From NCBI GenBank assembly GCA_013396755.1, contig VWZF01002844.1, positions 2,308,055 to 2,372,054 of the forward strand: a DNA stretch of 64,000 nucleotides, written 5' to 3'. A model generated the notes under the pieces. The model made no database searches and was not told where the DNA came from. It worked only from the letters and a program-made list of their open reading frames with translations. The translations under genes and the position numbers were made by a program. How positions within the stretch are numbered: position 1 is the stretch's first letter; the number at the start of each line of letters is the position of its first letter. Below, piece after piece: positions 1 through 15,264 of the stretch. The stretch comes from Sclerurus mexicanus. Lineage: Eukaryota; Chordata; Aves; Passeriformes; Furnariidae.

Positions 1-2753
1 CTGTAATAGTTTCCTGTAAAGAAGCTCTAAAGCCATTAGTTAATTTGGATTTACTGATCAGTTTTAAGAAAGAAAGCTGCTGTTCTTGGGTTTGTAGCTT
101 AGAAAATTGATGAAAATATACAGAAATCCAGTTTGACTGGATTAAAGAGGAAGTCCCCAGAGTCAGTAAGAGAATATGGACCTTGGCACTTGCCCTTCAC
201 CATATGCAAGCCAGTTCTTACAACAAGTGGTACAGAGCCATAGACAAGCCTCACTCACTCTAAAAACTGCTATGAACTTGGAGAGATTTGGAATCTGAAT
301 TAGCAAACTTACTTGGAATAAATTAAAGTATGGCAAAATAAGGAAGTCTTAATACTTTGTCTGATGAAGTTGTATTTCCAGTGGAAAATAAATATATTTT
401 CAACCTGAATTTATCTAAACAGAGGTTGTGTGGGTGCCTATATTGAAATGCTTTTTTAGGAATGCTAAAGTCTGCTTCAACTAAGATCCAGCCATTGTGT
501 ATATACTCACTGTGCTTATAGATTAGATGCGCATGCATGTTTTAAATTTTACTTCTGTATTCAAAATTTTAAACAGTACGTACGCTTTGTATTCATAGTA
601 ACTCGGGAGTGGGGGAAGGACATTCATTGACTTTTGGCATAAATGTGTAAAAGCAGAAAATGTAGCTTGCATTCACAGTCATCTTTTCTTTGGCATCTAT
701 TAATATGCATTGCAGCATAACAGTTTATGTATGTACTATATATACCAAGTGTGACTTTTGTTGACTTGTAAACTCTTAACTGAGGAAACAAAGGTGATCC
801 TTTAAATGGAATTTAAAATTTCTGTCCTCTAATATTGTTTTAATAGTTTCTTTGATTTTTCAAGGGTTTCCATGCCTTAAAGTTTTACTCGGAGGAGGCA
901 GTAACTCAGAAAAAATATTGGACTTATAAGCAAAGTCACCATAGAAAAATGGAAGAAGTGATAACTTCATATAATATCCCTAGCAACACTATACAGTTGT
1001 TTTCCCCTTACTGCAGATTCCAGTTTCTTCTGGTGTTTCATTATGATTTTAATGTACTGTAGTATTGATTTTAGTCAGGAAATAAAATATTTCACATTAA
1101 AAGTGTTTGCAGATGTGGATCAGAGTGAACTGTTGATCCTTCATTGTTAGACGTTTGTTTTGACAGTTTAACTCTTTCATCATCTTCCAGAAAGTACAAG
1201 TCATATTTCTTTTATGTGCCAGTAATCCAGAAGTTACTTCAGTCAGTTCAGAAAACAGAATACAGGATTCTGTATAATGTTTCTCCAATTATGCCTGAGT
1301 TGCTCATACGTTTCTGATTTTCCACTTGCCTTATCTGATGTGTCGGTGTGTTATTTGTGTGCTCCCTGAATAGCTGACCGTGTCCTAGTACCTTATTGAG
1401 ATAAAATAATCAATTTGGGGGAATAGCCAGAGTCTGAATTAGCTTGCAGCTCATTTCCTTATATTGAATAAGAAATCAGTCTTTTCTGAAGGTGACATTT
1501 TCAGTCTTTAAGAGTAATTTTGTGGCTCTGTTCCTGTGGCTTAGTAATCAATTTGTACATCTGCATAGGTTGTAAATAAGCATATCTTCTAAGAGTTGAC
1601 AAGAGAAATCCTTGTGGCAAATGTAGTTGATATTCTTGACTATATGGATCTGACTTCTGGTGTGTTAGGAATAAGTAGCCTGGGGAACTTTTGCTTAGGT
1701 CCTGCCTGAAAATCATGGGACTTAGCTGTACAAGCAACAGGTCACTGGGATTATACTTTTCCAAGTATACTCCACTTAAATCTTTGGGGTTTGCATTTAT
1801 CTTGTTTCAACATTGTAGTCAGGTAAGCAATGGATTTTATTGAGGGATTCATTTAAAGAATTTACAGCCTGTACACCAACTCTGGTTTCATAAAGTGCTA
1901 TCTTCGGTCTTCATACAGCCAAAAGGGTAAGGGACTCTTTGCCCATGTCTTGTCTGCATAGTCGTATCCTCTCCCTGCAGCTTCTGGCATGTGCCAGTTC
2001 AGCTTTTTGTTGAAGTCTTCAGTGCTCAGCTTGTGCACTGGGCAGGAATTGATCACCTGAAATAGTGAGCTGAATGAAGAGAAGGAGACAAAGCAAAATG
2101 ACTCCCTTTTGACAGTGACAAGCTGTTAAAATTGCAGTCCTTCTTGTGAAACAGTCCCATGGTCCATTTTCTCCTCAAGTTAAGATTTATGTGATAGCTG
2201 CAGAAACAAGCAAACAAATCTGGTGCGCATCTAACTCTGAAATCATGTGTGCTCCATCATCATAGTTTCTAATTCAGTCACAGGGCTGCATCTAGTCCTG
2301 ATCCTTTGCTGGAACTGGCCTGAAAAAGCCTTTGAGGAAAGCCTGTCACTTTTTAGTAGCTAGAGTCCTTCAGGATTGTTTCATCGGCGTGGTTTTTGTT
2401 TGTGTTCTTTTCTTGCACTGTCGTATTTGTCAGAGTTACTAATCAATGCTGAAAATGTGCTGCTGGTTCCTCAGAAATGGCAGGAGATGAAAGCTTGTGT
2501 AGGTACAGCTTCAAGTGGGTGTTGCAGATGTATCACAGGTCTCTTGTATACCTTTAGTGGTAATGTGAGTAACAGTGTTTTGAGCAGCTCCAATTACCCT
2601 TAGGTAAGTACTTTCTCTTTGCCATTAAATTCAGTATAGTGTTAAACATGTTTTGAAGGCTAATGCAAATGGGTTTATAGTGGTAAGTTTTATGTGTCAT
2701 TTGTATTGAATTGTAATCAAAATTGTTAAACTTTTTTTTTTTTTTTTTAACAG
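1..2753 (+). other. UBE3A: UBE3A intron (partial), no exon seen
   Basis: This AT-rich sequence precedes the first recognised UBE3A exon. I looked for the preceding HECT exon, which in the family encodes the block ending in EEIFNPDIG, and did not find it on the + strand, so the intron is longer than 2.7 kb. It ends in a run of about 18 T followed by AACAG, an exceptionally uniform polypyrimidine tract for the acceptor. Short ORFs here have no family resemblance. Confidence 0.8.
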
Positions 2754-5727
<2,974 letters not shown>

Positions 5728-6830
5728 TAAATATAACAAAAGGGATTAAAAAATGATGGTGATGATGTCCCTGTTCAAAAAGGCCATAAGATAGTGAGCT
5801 ACAGTAGTCACCTGTGTTTGTGCCTCCCTTCTTTACTGGGGACATTGGGCTGGAACAGCAGATTTCAGCTGCTTATATGAACAAAATCTTTATTTTTTCT
5901 TTTAGCGTGAAAGTGTTACATATTCTTTCACTTGTATGTACAGAGAGGTTTTCCTGAATATTTATTTTAAGGGTTAAATCACTTTTGCTTGTGTTTATTA
6001 CTGCTTGAAGTTGAGCCTTTTTGAGTATTTACAAGAAAACAAACTGTACTCTCCCAAGGAAAATATTGCCATCATTTGTAGACCATGTAACCTTCAAGTA
6101 TGTGCTATATTTTTGTCCCTGTATCTAATCAAATCAAGAACTGTACTTTTTGAGGAGTTTGCTTTTGAAACTTGAAGTCTTGGAAAACAGTGTGATGCAA
6201 TTACTGCTGTTCTAGCCCCCAAAGAGTTTCTGTGCAAAATCTTAAGAATCAATAAAGATGGAAGGGAGAACTTGGAATGTTAAATTGCAGCCTTGAGAAC
6301 TTTACTTTAGTCACAGCACAACAATTAAAATTCATTTCACTATATGTTGTCTTCACATGTCTTGTAATAAACTGTTTTTAATTAGGAAACATTTCTTAGC
6401 ATATGAAAGGGTAGAAATTTTAGTTACTTTTTTAAAAAAAGAAGTTTACTGGGGAAAGTGCATTTTCAACTGAACAGCTTTAGAGTAGGGAGTGAAGTGT
6501 CTGGAAAAAAAGATAGGAAGTTTTTGCTATATTATAAACAAAGCATGTGGAAGTGCACTTAAAATGAAGTTTTATTCTTAATTGCCTATTATGTTGACAT
6601 TTCAAATAGACAATCCAAAGTCTTCCCTACATGTTATGTCATCATCATTTATTTAATGAATCGTTTTTCCTACCTATCAAGGCACATGATCAGTGTTGCA
6701 CCATAATCTAAAGGGATGGCTACTGTATTTTAATCTCATCTAACAATAAGCAAAATTGAACAATATTAAACGTGAGGCCTACTTCCTATTGTACACTTCC
6801 AAGCATTAAATAAACTGTTAGAAAGTAAGT
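5728..6830 (+). other. UBE3A: UBE3A 3'UTR (minimum extent) with polyadenylation signals
   Basis: This AT-rich noncoding sequence follows the stop codon. AATAAA hexamers occur at 6251-6256, 6366-6371 and 6809-6814, with further ones at 7174-7179 and 7228-7233, so several 3' ends are possible. Which one is used cannot be told from sequence. The UTR could extend past 7.2 kb. Confidence 0.6.
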
Positions 6831-9800
6831 ACTAAGGTTATGTTCATCTACTACATAAAGTATTCAGTAGGTTTTTAATTTAACTCTACAAATCATATCA
6901 GAAATAAATCCTTTACCTTTCGTAGTCTGTGTTTAATGTTAATTTCTCCTGTTGCAATATACAATGAAGGGATTATGCATTTTTAAGTGAAGATGTAACT
7001 GGCATATCTCTTTTACAATACAAGCTGCAGCGGGTGTGCAGAGCTGAGCTTGTGCCTTGACAATTGCTATAACTGGCTACTTCCGATCAAACCCGTGACT
7101 GTGTGGAATTGGCATTAAAAAGCATAGTTTTGAAATCATTGGAGAAAGAAAAGATGTCTTTCAGGACTATTTTAATAAATTCTTTCTAGTAATAGAAACA
7201 GACAACTGTTATGTAACTACGATGCTGAATAAAACAATGACCTTTTTTCACCATGATTCAGTGAAAAAGAAAATAAGTGACTTCCTTACTTTGATAAATT
7301 GGATATTAAATTATTTGGTTAGAAAATGTTCTGGTACAGCATAATTTGAGGGTTGCAGGTAAAGAAAACCCTCCAGAAGTGAACTGTAGTGATGTGGGGT
7401 CCAGCTGTGTTCCCCTCTGAAATCCAAGCCAATGCCAGACGATCTGGACACAGGGACTGGAACCTGCTGGGGAGGGAGAGGTGCTGGCCTTTTGATCTCC
7501 AGGTGGCCCTTAGGACATGCCTTCTTGAGGGTCCAGCTTGTTGCATGTCCCTGAAGAGGAAAACGCAACATATCCCACCTCTCAGTAGGGCAGCTGACGA
7601 CAGTGCTTGCTGAGCCCTTCAGATTTGGAGCATCTTTTGCTGTAGGTGGTGAGAACAAGATTTGCCAAGTGCCTTGAGGTGCTTCGTTACAAGTGTGAAC
7701 ACATCGTGATACTGCTGTGTGGTAGGTACTGCCTCAACAGTCTAATACTTTAAGCTGTATCCCTACGATTTGTTTTATTCTGATGTGGTTACACCCATCT
7801 GACAGGTGCATATGATTCATGTTGGGGTTTTCTATGTAGGTCTAAAAGCTGTGCAGACAGTGTAATTGGATGGCAACAAAAAGTCCTCTACCTGATGTGT
7901 TGATGTTGTAAATATGCTTTTTCTGTTTCCCTTTAGCATTAAGGTTAAAATAATACATGATTGTATTGGCCTTTGAAAGCATAAGTTCTTTGTCAAGGAA
8001 TATTTTCAGGTAAGATAGTCATCTTTGACTGATTTCTCATTTAAATATATACTGCCTCCCCCAAAATGCCACTGTATTGAAGCGTTATCTCCTTAGTGGT
8101 GTTATAAATGTGCTACTTATCCAGCAGCAGCAGTTGATAAAGTTTAGAATAAATGAATCTTGAAGCCTTGCAGCTTCAGGCTGCATTCCTGCCCTGCAGA
8201 AGTGCTAGTCAGCCTTCTGTTGCTTGACAGCGAACATGCCATTTTAAGGTTTTTGGGTTGTATTCTGGGCTCCAGGCAGGCACACCTGAAATGTCTTCCA
8301 CCCTCACTCAGTCCTTCAATAGCATTTAGCATATTTTAGGTCTTCAAAACTTACCTTGGAAACTTAAGTGTACTTCCATGTCACTGAAGTAACTCTGGTG
8401 AGAGAGAGAGAATATTCCTCTTCCAAGGTAGGAGTCTGATGTCAGTGTGCTGGTGCTCTCTCCACATGGTGTCTTTAATACATTAACAAGAAAGTATTTT
8501 GGACATCTCAGCATTGCCTCATTTGACAAGTGAAATGCCTCTGAGTATCTCCTTCTGCACCCTAATAGACTGCCAAGATGTTTCCAGCTCTGGGGCAAAG
8601 GGGACATCAGGCTTTTATCTGTGTTTTGTAGAATCACGTGCCTCAAAATGATAGTAATGCAAGATACACTGAAAAGAATTATCTTAGTACAGCATTTTTT
8701 CAGATTTCATTCAGAGTGAAGGGTAGTTTTGTTTAGCTCTGAAGGTATGTTAGCACATGACTGCAGGAACAGAGCACCACCTTTTAAAAGACAGAAGCTT
8801 TTGCTTGCTGGAAAGATTTCGGTAACAGCTGTCAGGAGTGAGCGCAGTTCAGTTAACTAAGGAACAGTGGTTTGTGAATTTCTGACTGCGCTTGTCTTCC
8901 ATTTGGCAGGCAGCAGACTGAGATGGGACTGTGGCAGCCAAGGGGACTCCTCCAATCCTGCAATTTGAGGAAAGCTGATGCTGGAATAGGCTGGTGATGA
9001 GCCCAGGGCTCCAAGCAACTCTATTTCAGCAGTCAGTCTGTGCCTCTCATCCAACAGTGGGCTTCGCTGCTGAAGCAGGAGCTTCATACCACGTGTAATG
9101 CCATGCAGGGCTGAAACTCCAGGTGGGCTGCAGTGTGGGCTGCCCAGATGCTTGCCTGGGTTTCTGCTCTGGAGCAGGGAGCTGGACACAGGTTTCCATG
9201 CAACTGATGTTCTGCAAGAGGACAAACCCCCACATCGTCATCTTTAAGGTGTTTCCCTGGCAGTGTTGTAGCCAGTTACTTCCAGGTAGATTTTTAATCT
9301 CACTAGAGGATTAAAAATTTCCTGGTTGTCTGAAGAATTTTCAGGACGAAGACATTTCAGTTGAGTGGTATGTTTGAATTATGCCTTATTTATTATGCAG
9401 AAAAACTCTAGTGTTTCAGCATGTAAGATGGAGCAGGAATTTCTTCCAAGTTTAGCTATGTAAAATCAAGCCTTTCCTGACAACAGCTGAGTTTATTATG
9501 TTTAGTCTGAGTCACAAGGGGTTGTGATGTTACCCACCTTTCTTGTTTATACTTGAAAGTTTAATTAAAGTTGTCACCAAATTTGTAAGACCATCAAGGA
9601 CTTTAATTTTATTAAAAAATTCAATTTTATACCATATCATGGAAGGGACACTGCTTTGGAAATAAGAGTTGCTACTGGTATTTGTCTTAAGACAGGGCAC
9701 TTCTTACCCAGAAAACTCATGAAACCCATTGTATTTTTCTCTAGTGCTGCATCAAAAGGTGTCTTAGGCTGTTGATTATTATTTTTCACTAACAAAATGT

Positions 9801-11132
9801 GTGTGGGAAGATAGTTTTAATTGCAGTTGGGCAGCTTTCTGATGTGCAGCTGTGGTTTTGTTCTGGTCTGCAGTGTTTGTAGGATACATTAAGAGAGCAA
9901 TCCTGATAAATAACTGAAGTTTGCCTAGCGTGCTTGTGTTTATTGGTATCTTGCTCAGTATATATCCTGCTTTGGGATTTTTGTGTGGGGAAATGTCTAA
10001 GAGACTGGATCACTGGAGATGCAAGTAGAGGGTGGGAATCATTATTCTATTTTAGGATAATAAAGTAGCATGAGGAACTGCTACGTTATCTTGCTGCAGA
10101 GTTTTGAGACAAGTAAGAGCATAACTGACTCTGAAAGTCAGACAGTGATTGCTGGAGTTAGGCTTCTGCCTTTGGAAGGACATGCAGCACAGCTCAGCTA
10201 TAAACAACTGCTCCTATGGCCTTGGCTCACAGCTTGTACTGAACTATTGTCATGTGGAAAGCTGACATGAAGCCTTTCTTAATGTCACCAAAAGCTGTGG
10301 TGTATCTGCTGTGCCAGCGGGTTCATGTACAGAGAAAATCCCTTAAATCTGTCATGCCTCTTGCATCCTTCTGCTTCCAGACCTGTGTAGTACAGCAGTG
10401 TGAGCAACAATGCGCAGGAGTAACTGTCTGTAAAATGGCAACTACTTGAACTTCTCTGTTCCAAGTTTTGAGCTGCCATACATCATGTGCTGCTACATTT
10501 GATTTAGTTATTTCCCTTTGTAAGCACTCAGTGTTTGAGCAGCAAGGGGTAAAGAACAGGGGAGCCAATGTTACAATTATAGGGGGTTTATTTCTTAATA
10601 TAATTGATTTGAACAAAAAATGGGAAACTCGGCACAAGAATGTTTCCTAAATGAAAAGATGTTTTCAAAAGAATAATCTCCCTTGTGCCATGCACACTGA
10701 TTGTTAATTTTCTTTAATTGCCATCTGTGTGTGAGAATCTATGAATTTTGTAGCAAGCAATCCGAAATAAGGCAGGTGACATTTTGGCCTTGCCAATACA
10801 AGTACATTCTTTTCAAAACACAGCACAGACTTATTTCTTTATGACCATCTAATAAGGGTTGTTTTTGCACTGGTTTTTTTACACCTTGAATCTCTCTGTG
10901 GAGGGTCTTATATTTCCCAAAGTAAAATCCCCAAGAGTATGTCCTTTCTAATGAAATTCCTGTCCGACTGCTTTGGAGCTGCAGCCACGAGGCTCTGCTT
11001 TCTGCCTCAGCTGGAACAGCCAGCGGCCAGCCCGGGTGAGAGCATTGCTCCTGCACTACGAGTTGTTCCAGACAGCGTCCTCAGCCCTGTGAGGCAATCC
11101 TGCTCCAGACCTTTTGGACAAGCAGTTTTATC

Positions 11133-11217
11133 ATCAAAGCCAGCTTCCTTGCTGGCTTTGATTTTGGAGAAGAGAGGCCTTCTCCATGTCTTAGCCCTAG
11201 GAATGGCTTCCTGGGCT
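11133..11217. repeat. three consecutive short inverted repeats (hairpin cluster)
   Basis: Hairpin 1 has perfect 12-bp arms, ATCAAAGCCAGC at 11133-11144 and its reverse complement at 11151-11162, with a 6-nt loop. Hairpin 2 has perfect 8-bp arms, TGGAGAAG at 11165-11172 and CTTCTCCA at 11179-11186, with a 6-nt loop. Hairpin 3 has arms AGCCCTAGG at 11193-11201 and CCTGGGCT at 11210-11217, pairing except for one bulged T. All three fall within 85 bases. No family is known to me. Any RNA from either strand could fold here. Confidence 0.75.
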
Positions 11218-13185
11218 CAGGATTCTGTTTCTGGGAGCACCCACTGCAGCTGTTGTCATCCTCAGAGGATGTGCTCAGTCCCTTCTTTCTCTTTTGTGCT
11301 CTTAGCTTCTCACAAAGGACAGAGGGTGGGTTGGCCTGGAGCCAGCCGTCTTGGCTGCCATGTCCTGCTTCAGACCAGCAGTGGCAGTGGGGGCAGCTGG
11401 TGTCACTGAAACAGCAGCAGTGATTTGCCTGCTCCCTTCAAGCCTTGCTGCTGCAGGGCTGTGGGGGGTAAAAATGGGCTCTTTCAGCAGTTTCTTCATA
11501 GAATCTGCAAGGTGAGAGCCTCCAGCAGCCATACTCTGCTGTTTCTCACCTTTCTTCTAAGAATCTCGCATGCCAGAGATGGTTGCAGCCTCTGGAGTCT
11601 CCTAGTGACTGGTGGCAACATCAGTTGATCTCATCATTTCCTGAGTTTGTTCTGGAATTTTCTCTTCCCCCTTACCCAAGTGAGAGTGAAGCTGTGTAGG
11701 ACTGAAACCTGTAAGGAGTAGACAGCTCTGCTGTGCTTCCCAACACTGCTGTCCTCAGCAATGGCAGTAGCTGGAGATGAGGAGCATGCTCCACTGGAGT
11801 CACCTCTGTCACCCATCAGTCTGGTTTGGGCTCCTGGCCACCAAACTTGAAGTGTAAATCAGAAGGCTGATAGAAAGGGGCTTCCCTGTCTGCTTTCTCT
11901 CTCTGTGGCTGCAGATTGCAGCATCTCTTCTGTAACAGCCTCCCTTCCCCAGTGGCAGTAAGCTGAGCTGCCTGGTGCTTCTCCCTTGCCCAGCATGTCT
12001 GTCACTCCTGCCCTTGGCTGCGTTTTTGAACTGCCGCCAGCTGCCCTGAGGTGCTGCATGGCTCTTTTCTTGTTCCTCCCTCATCTCATTCATTCTCCTT
12101 CAGCTGCCAGTGCTAGTGGTGCATTTGGGTTACAGCAGGTGCAACAGTCAGCCTTGAAATGCTGAACTGCAAGTGTTTGGGTTGGGGCAGCTCCTCTGTC
12201 AGTCTGCCTGGTAGCCGTGAGCCTCATCTGTACTGTCAGCGCTTGGGGCTGACCCATGCTTGGAGGAGCCTGGCTGTGGCTGACAGGATAAATAAGCTGT
12301 GCTGACAACTGATGTGTTTGGAAAGGTGCTTTCCTAGAAAAGCTCTGCAGCTTTGTGTTGCTAGACATAAGCTTTTTTCCTAGCCTTCATGCAAGTGTGA
12401 TCAGAGGCAGCTGTGTTATTGCAAGGAGATGAGGCATTGGGTTTTCAGTAGTCAGAACTATTAAAAATCCCACCTCTGGATTATTTCCTTCAACAAGAGT
12501 GCCCAAATTGCTGCTGTAAGAGAGGCTTCCCTGTGCCAAGCATTGGATAAATACTTGTGAGCAAGCAGCCCTGAGAATTTGCTTTAAACAGCCTAAATCT
12601 GCAAGGAATTGGAAAATAGTGGGACTCTCACTGAAGCAAGTTGGGTTAATTATCTGCATTATTCTGCAAGTGAAAAATACTTCAGTGGGGAACTGACAAT
12701 CTCTTCTCCTAAAAAGGGATCTTTACAGCACGGTTGGTTTTGATTCACCAGCCCTGGAGACAGGCCATGCCAAAATAAGATCCTTTTGTGCTTCTCTGTC
12801 TCCTCCTCTGGAAAGGCAGGTAGTGCCCGTGGGTTCTTGCTGTGCTATACACCTGAATGGGCTGCTCAGGTATCGTGGCTGCTGTGGGGTGGCTCCCCTT
12901 CCAGAGCAATGGGGGGAATTAACTGTTGGCAATAAGAACAAAATGGTTTGGGTTTTTTTTTTTCTTGCCAGGAAACTGAAGAGATTACATATTAAAACAG
13001 AGGGGAAAGATGAGAAATTAATAGCTGTTCATCAAGCTGCCATCAGTTGTGCTTTCCTGATTTTCCATGTTACTGTTCTTCAGTTGCCCTGTTATAGAAA
13101 GGTTGATACCAGAAAAATGGAATAGCAGTCATTAGTAATTCCTTTCATATCTCTGCACTGCTGGTTTTACTAACCTACCCCTGAT

Positions 13186-13845
13186 TTACCTGTATAAATA
13201 AGCCAGGTCTCTGTTAAAGCTGGACAGTGTCCTCCTCAGCCTCTTGGAAAGACGGCCCGTGGAAGCTGAGCCATTGGCACTACAAGCTGCACTCTCCCTG
13301 CAGGAGCCCAGCAGAAGATATAGAGCTGATGAAGGAAATCTCTGTGTGAGAACTGCTGCTGCGTCTGGAGTAAAGTTAATGTTTGTCTTCATCCTTAAAG
13401 AATTGCTTAAATAATGCAAGTTTTTCCTCCTCACTCCAGTCCTAGGGTGCAGAATGGGGAGGATTGCAAACACAGAACAACAGAACTGTATTTTCCACAG
13501 CGTAGCTGCAAGTTGGCAGCAACAGGCCTCAGCCTTTGACTGGTGAACTGGAAATGGTTGCAAAATCTGATTTTCAGAAACAAAAGGCTTGACCATTTTT
13601 AGCCCCAGAGCTTGTTCCTCAGAGCTTGTGTGGGTTTCCCTCCCCATCCGCCCAGGGCAGAGTGGAAGGGAGCAAGGCTTCCCCATCCTCCCTGTAAGGA
13701 CTTCCCAGGCAGCTTTCTCCTCCTGCTCTGGACTGTAAATGGGGCTGGTGGTGAAAGGGGAAGTTTTGGATTGATGTCTTCCCTCAGGAAAGCTGCCACA
13801 GCTGAAATCCGGTGCTTTAACTTCCTGTACAGTTGCCAGATCCAT
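13186..13845 (-). other. unrecognised 219-codon ORF, coding status doubtful
   Basis: This is the longest uninterrupted ATG-started ORF in the intergenic part of the window, on the same strand as CNGA3 and about 1.4 kb beyond its proposed 3' end. The predicted protein begins MDLATVQEVKAPDF and is rich in Ser, Leu, Cys and Arg. I see no signal peptide, membrane segment or known domain. No convincing splice sites bound it. A chance ORF in moderately G/C-rich DNA is the default explanation. Confidence 0.15.
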
Positions 13846-15264
13846 TTAGTGCATAATTAATTTTGCTCTCGGGGATACATAGAGGGTGTTTACAAATGCT
13901 GAATTATGTAAACAAGGATTTGATTCTTTCTGTTTGTTCCAGGTTGGAAACATTAATAGAAGAGCTGGGGCACTTTGAAGCCAAGTGCAAAGGCTGTCAC
14001 CTTGGAAATCTTCAGCGTGAAGAGCAGCTCTCCTGGCTGTGTTATCTCACTGAACAACGTGGCCTAGGTTTCACCTGCGAATCTCTCTCTCATCCTTGGT
14101 GTCATCAGTGATACAGATAGGAATGTGTCTTCCAAGCCAGCGACATATGCACCAGCTCAGAGAAAGCACTGACGCTTTTGTGGGGCAAAGGAAAATGAGC
14201 AGTTTGTTTCTTAATGTAAAGCAGAGCCTTGTTGTACATTAATAAATATTTGGCAGGAATGAAACTGTAAAGCAGATGCCTCGGAGAAGAGAGTTAAAAG
14301 CGGGGTGTACTCTCCCTGGGCTGTCTCTGAAGAAAGAGCCGCACAGTCGAACTAAGCTCAACGCTCAGCTGTACAAATACAGGTGCTGTTGTGCTGTTAC
14401 TGCCCCTTCTGTTGTCCAGCTCATCGAATTTTCCAGAGCAGTTTTCTACTGTAAAAAGTGTAAATAATAGAAGGGGATGAGGGTAAAAGGACTTGAGAGC
14501 ATTTCTGAGAGCAGCAAGGCTTGAATCGTTTGCTGTCAGGGCACAGGGTCTGTGACTCGAGGCCTCTTCCCTGGAAGAGCTCGCTTTGGGCAGCAGCTGG
14601 AGCGTGGTGTGATGCTCCACAACCTTTACTCTCCTCTTGCACATGGAGCAGATGTTCAAACGTCTTCTTTGCCCATCTGGTGTTTCACTTAGCACAGGCA
14701 GTTTGGAGCAGCAACATCCACCCATGGCCACCTGCTTACACCCCTGTGCAGTAAATGCTGTGGCCATTAGCCCCATTTGGACATTTGGGGCCTATGTTCC
14801 AACACTCTCTAAGTGCTGACCCAGTCCTTGCTTTCTCGTGTGTGCAAGTAGCAGAATGCTGCAAACACTTATTTCTGCGAGACAAGGCGCTGTTCCTGCT
14901 GTGCCACCCTGCATGGAGCTGAGGAAGGGGAGGACAGGAGACAGGTGGCAGAGGCAGGAAGAGCCTGGCAGGCTCTGCGCCCCACAGGACCTGGCACTCC
15001 TTGAACAGTGGGTGGTGGTCAGGCTCTTGTGCCTGAGTGGTATCTGCAAACACAGTGATGGTGTCAAAACTGGGCACGGGCCCAAAGGTGCGTGCCAGCT
15101 GCCCTGCAGTGAGGGGAGACCACCATTCCCACTTGGTTTTCTGTCACTTCAGATCTCTTCCAGCTAGTCATTTTCCAGCCCACGTAATGTTAAAATGATC
15201 TAAGTCTGTAATGAAATAGTAAAGTCTGGAGTGATACAGGTAAGAGAAAACACAGAGTTGCTTG

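Larger units (their letters stand above)
6840..15260. other. intergenic region between convergent UBE3A and CNGA3
   Basis: I recognise no gene. From about 8.8 kb to 15.1 kb the sequence is richer in G+C than the flanks and has many chance ORFs on both strands, none matching a family I know. The longest is a 219-codon ORF on the - strand at 13186-13845. At 13.94-14.11 kb on the + strand an acceptor-like tract precedes a 57-codon open stretch. Hairpins at 11.13-11.22 kb are listed separately. Part of the left side may be distal UBE3A 3'UTR. Confidence 0.6.

Noticed and set aside
10939..11409. 156-codon + strand ORF
   Set aside because: It has no recognised domain, runs through the hairpin cluster and has low-information Ser/Leu/Cys-rich composition. 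Treated as chance.
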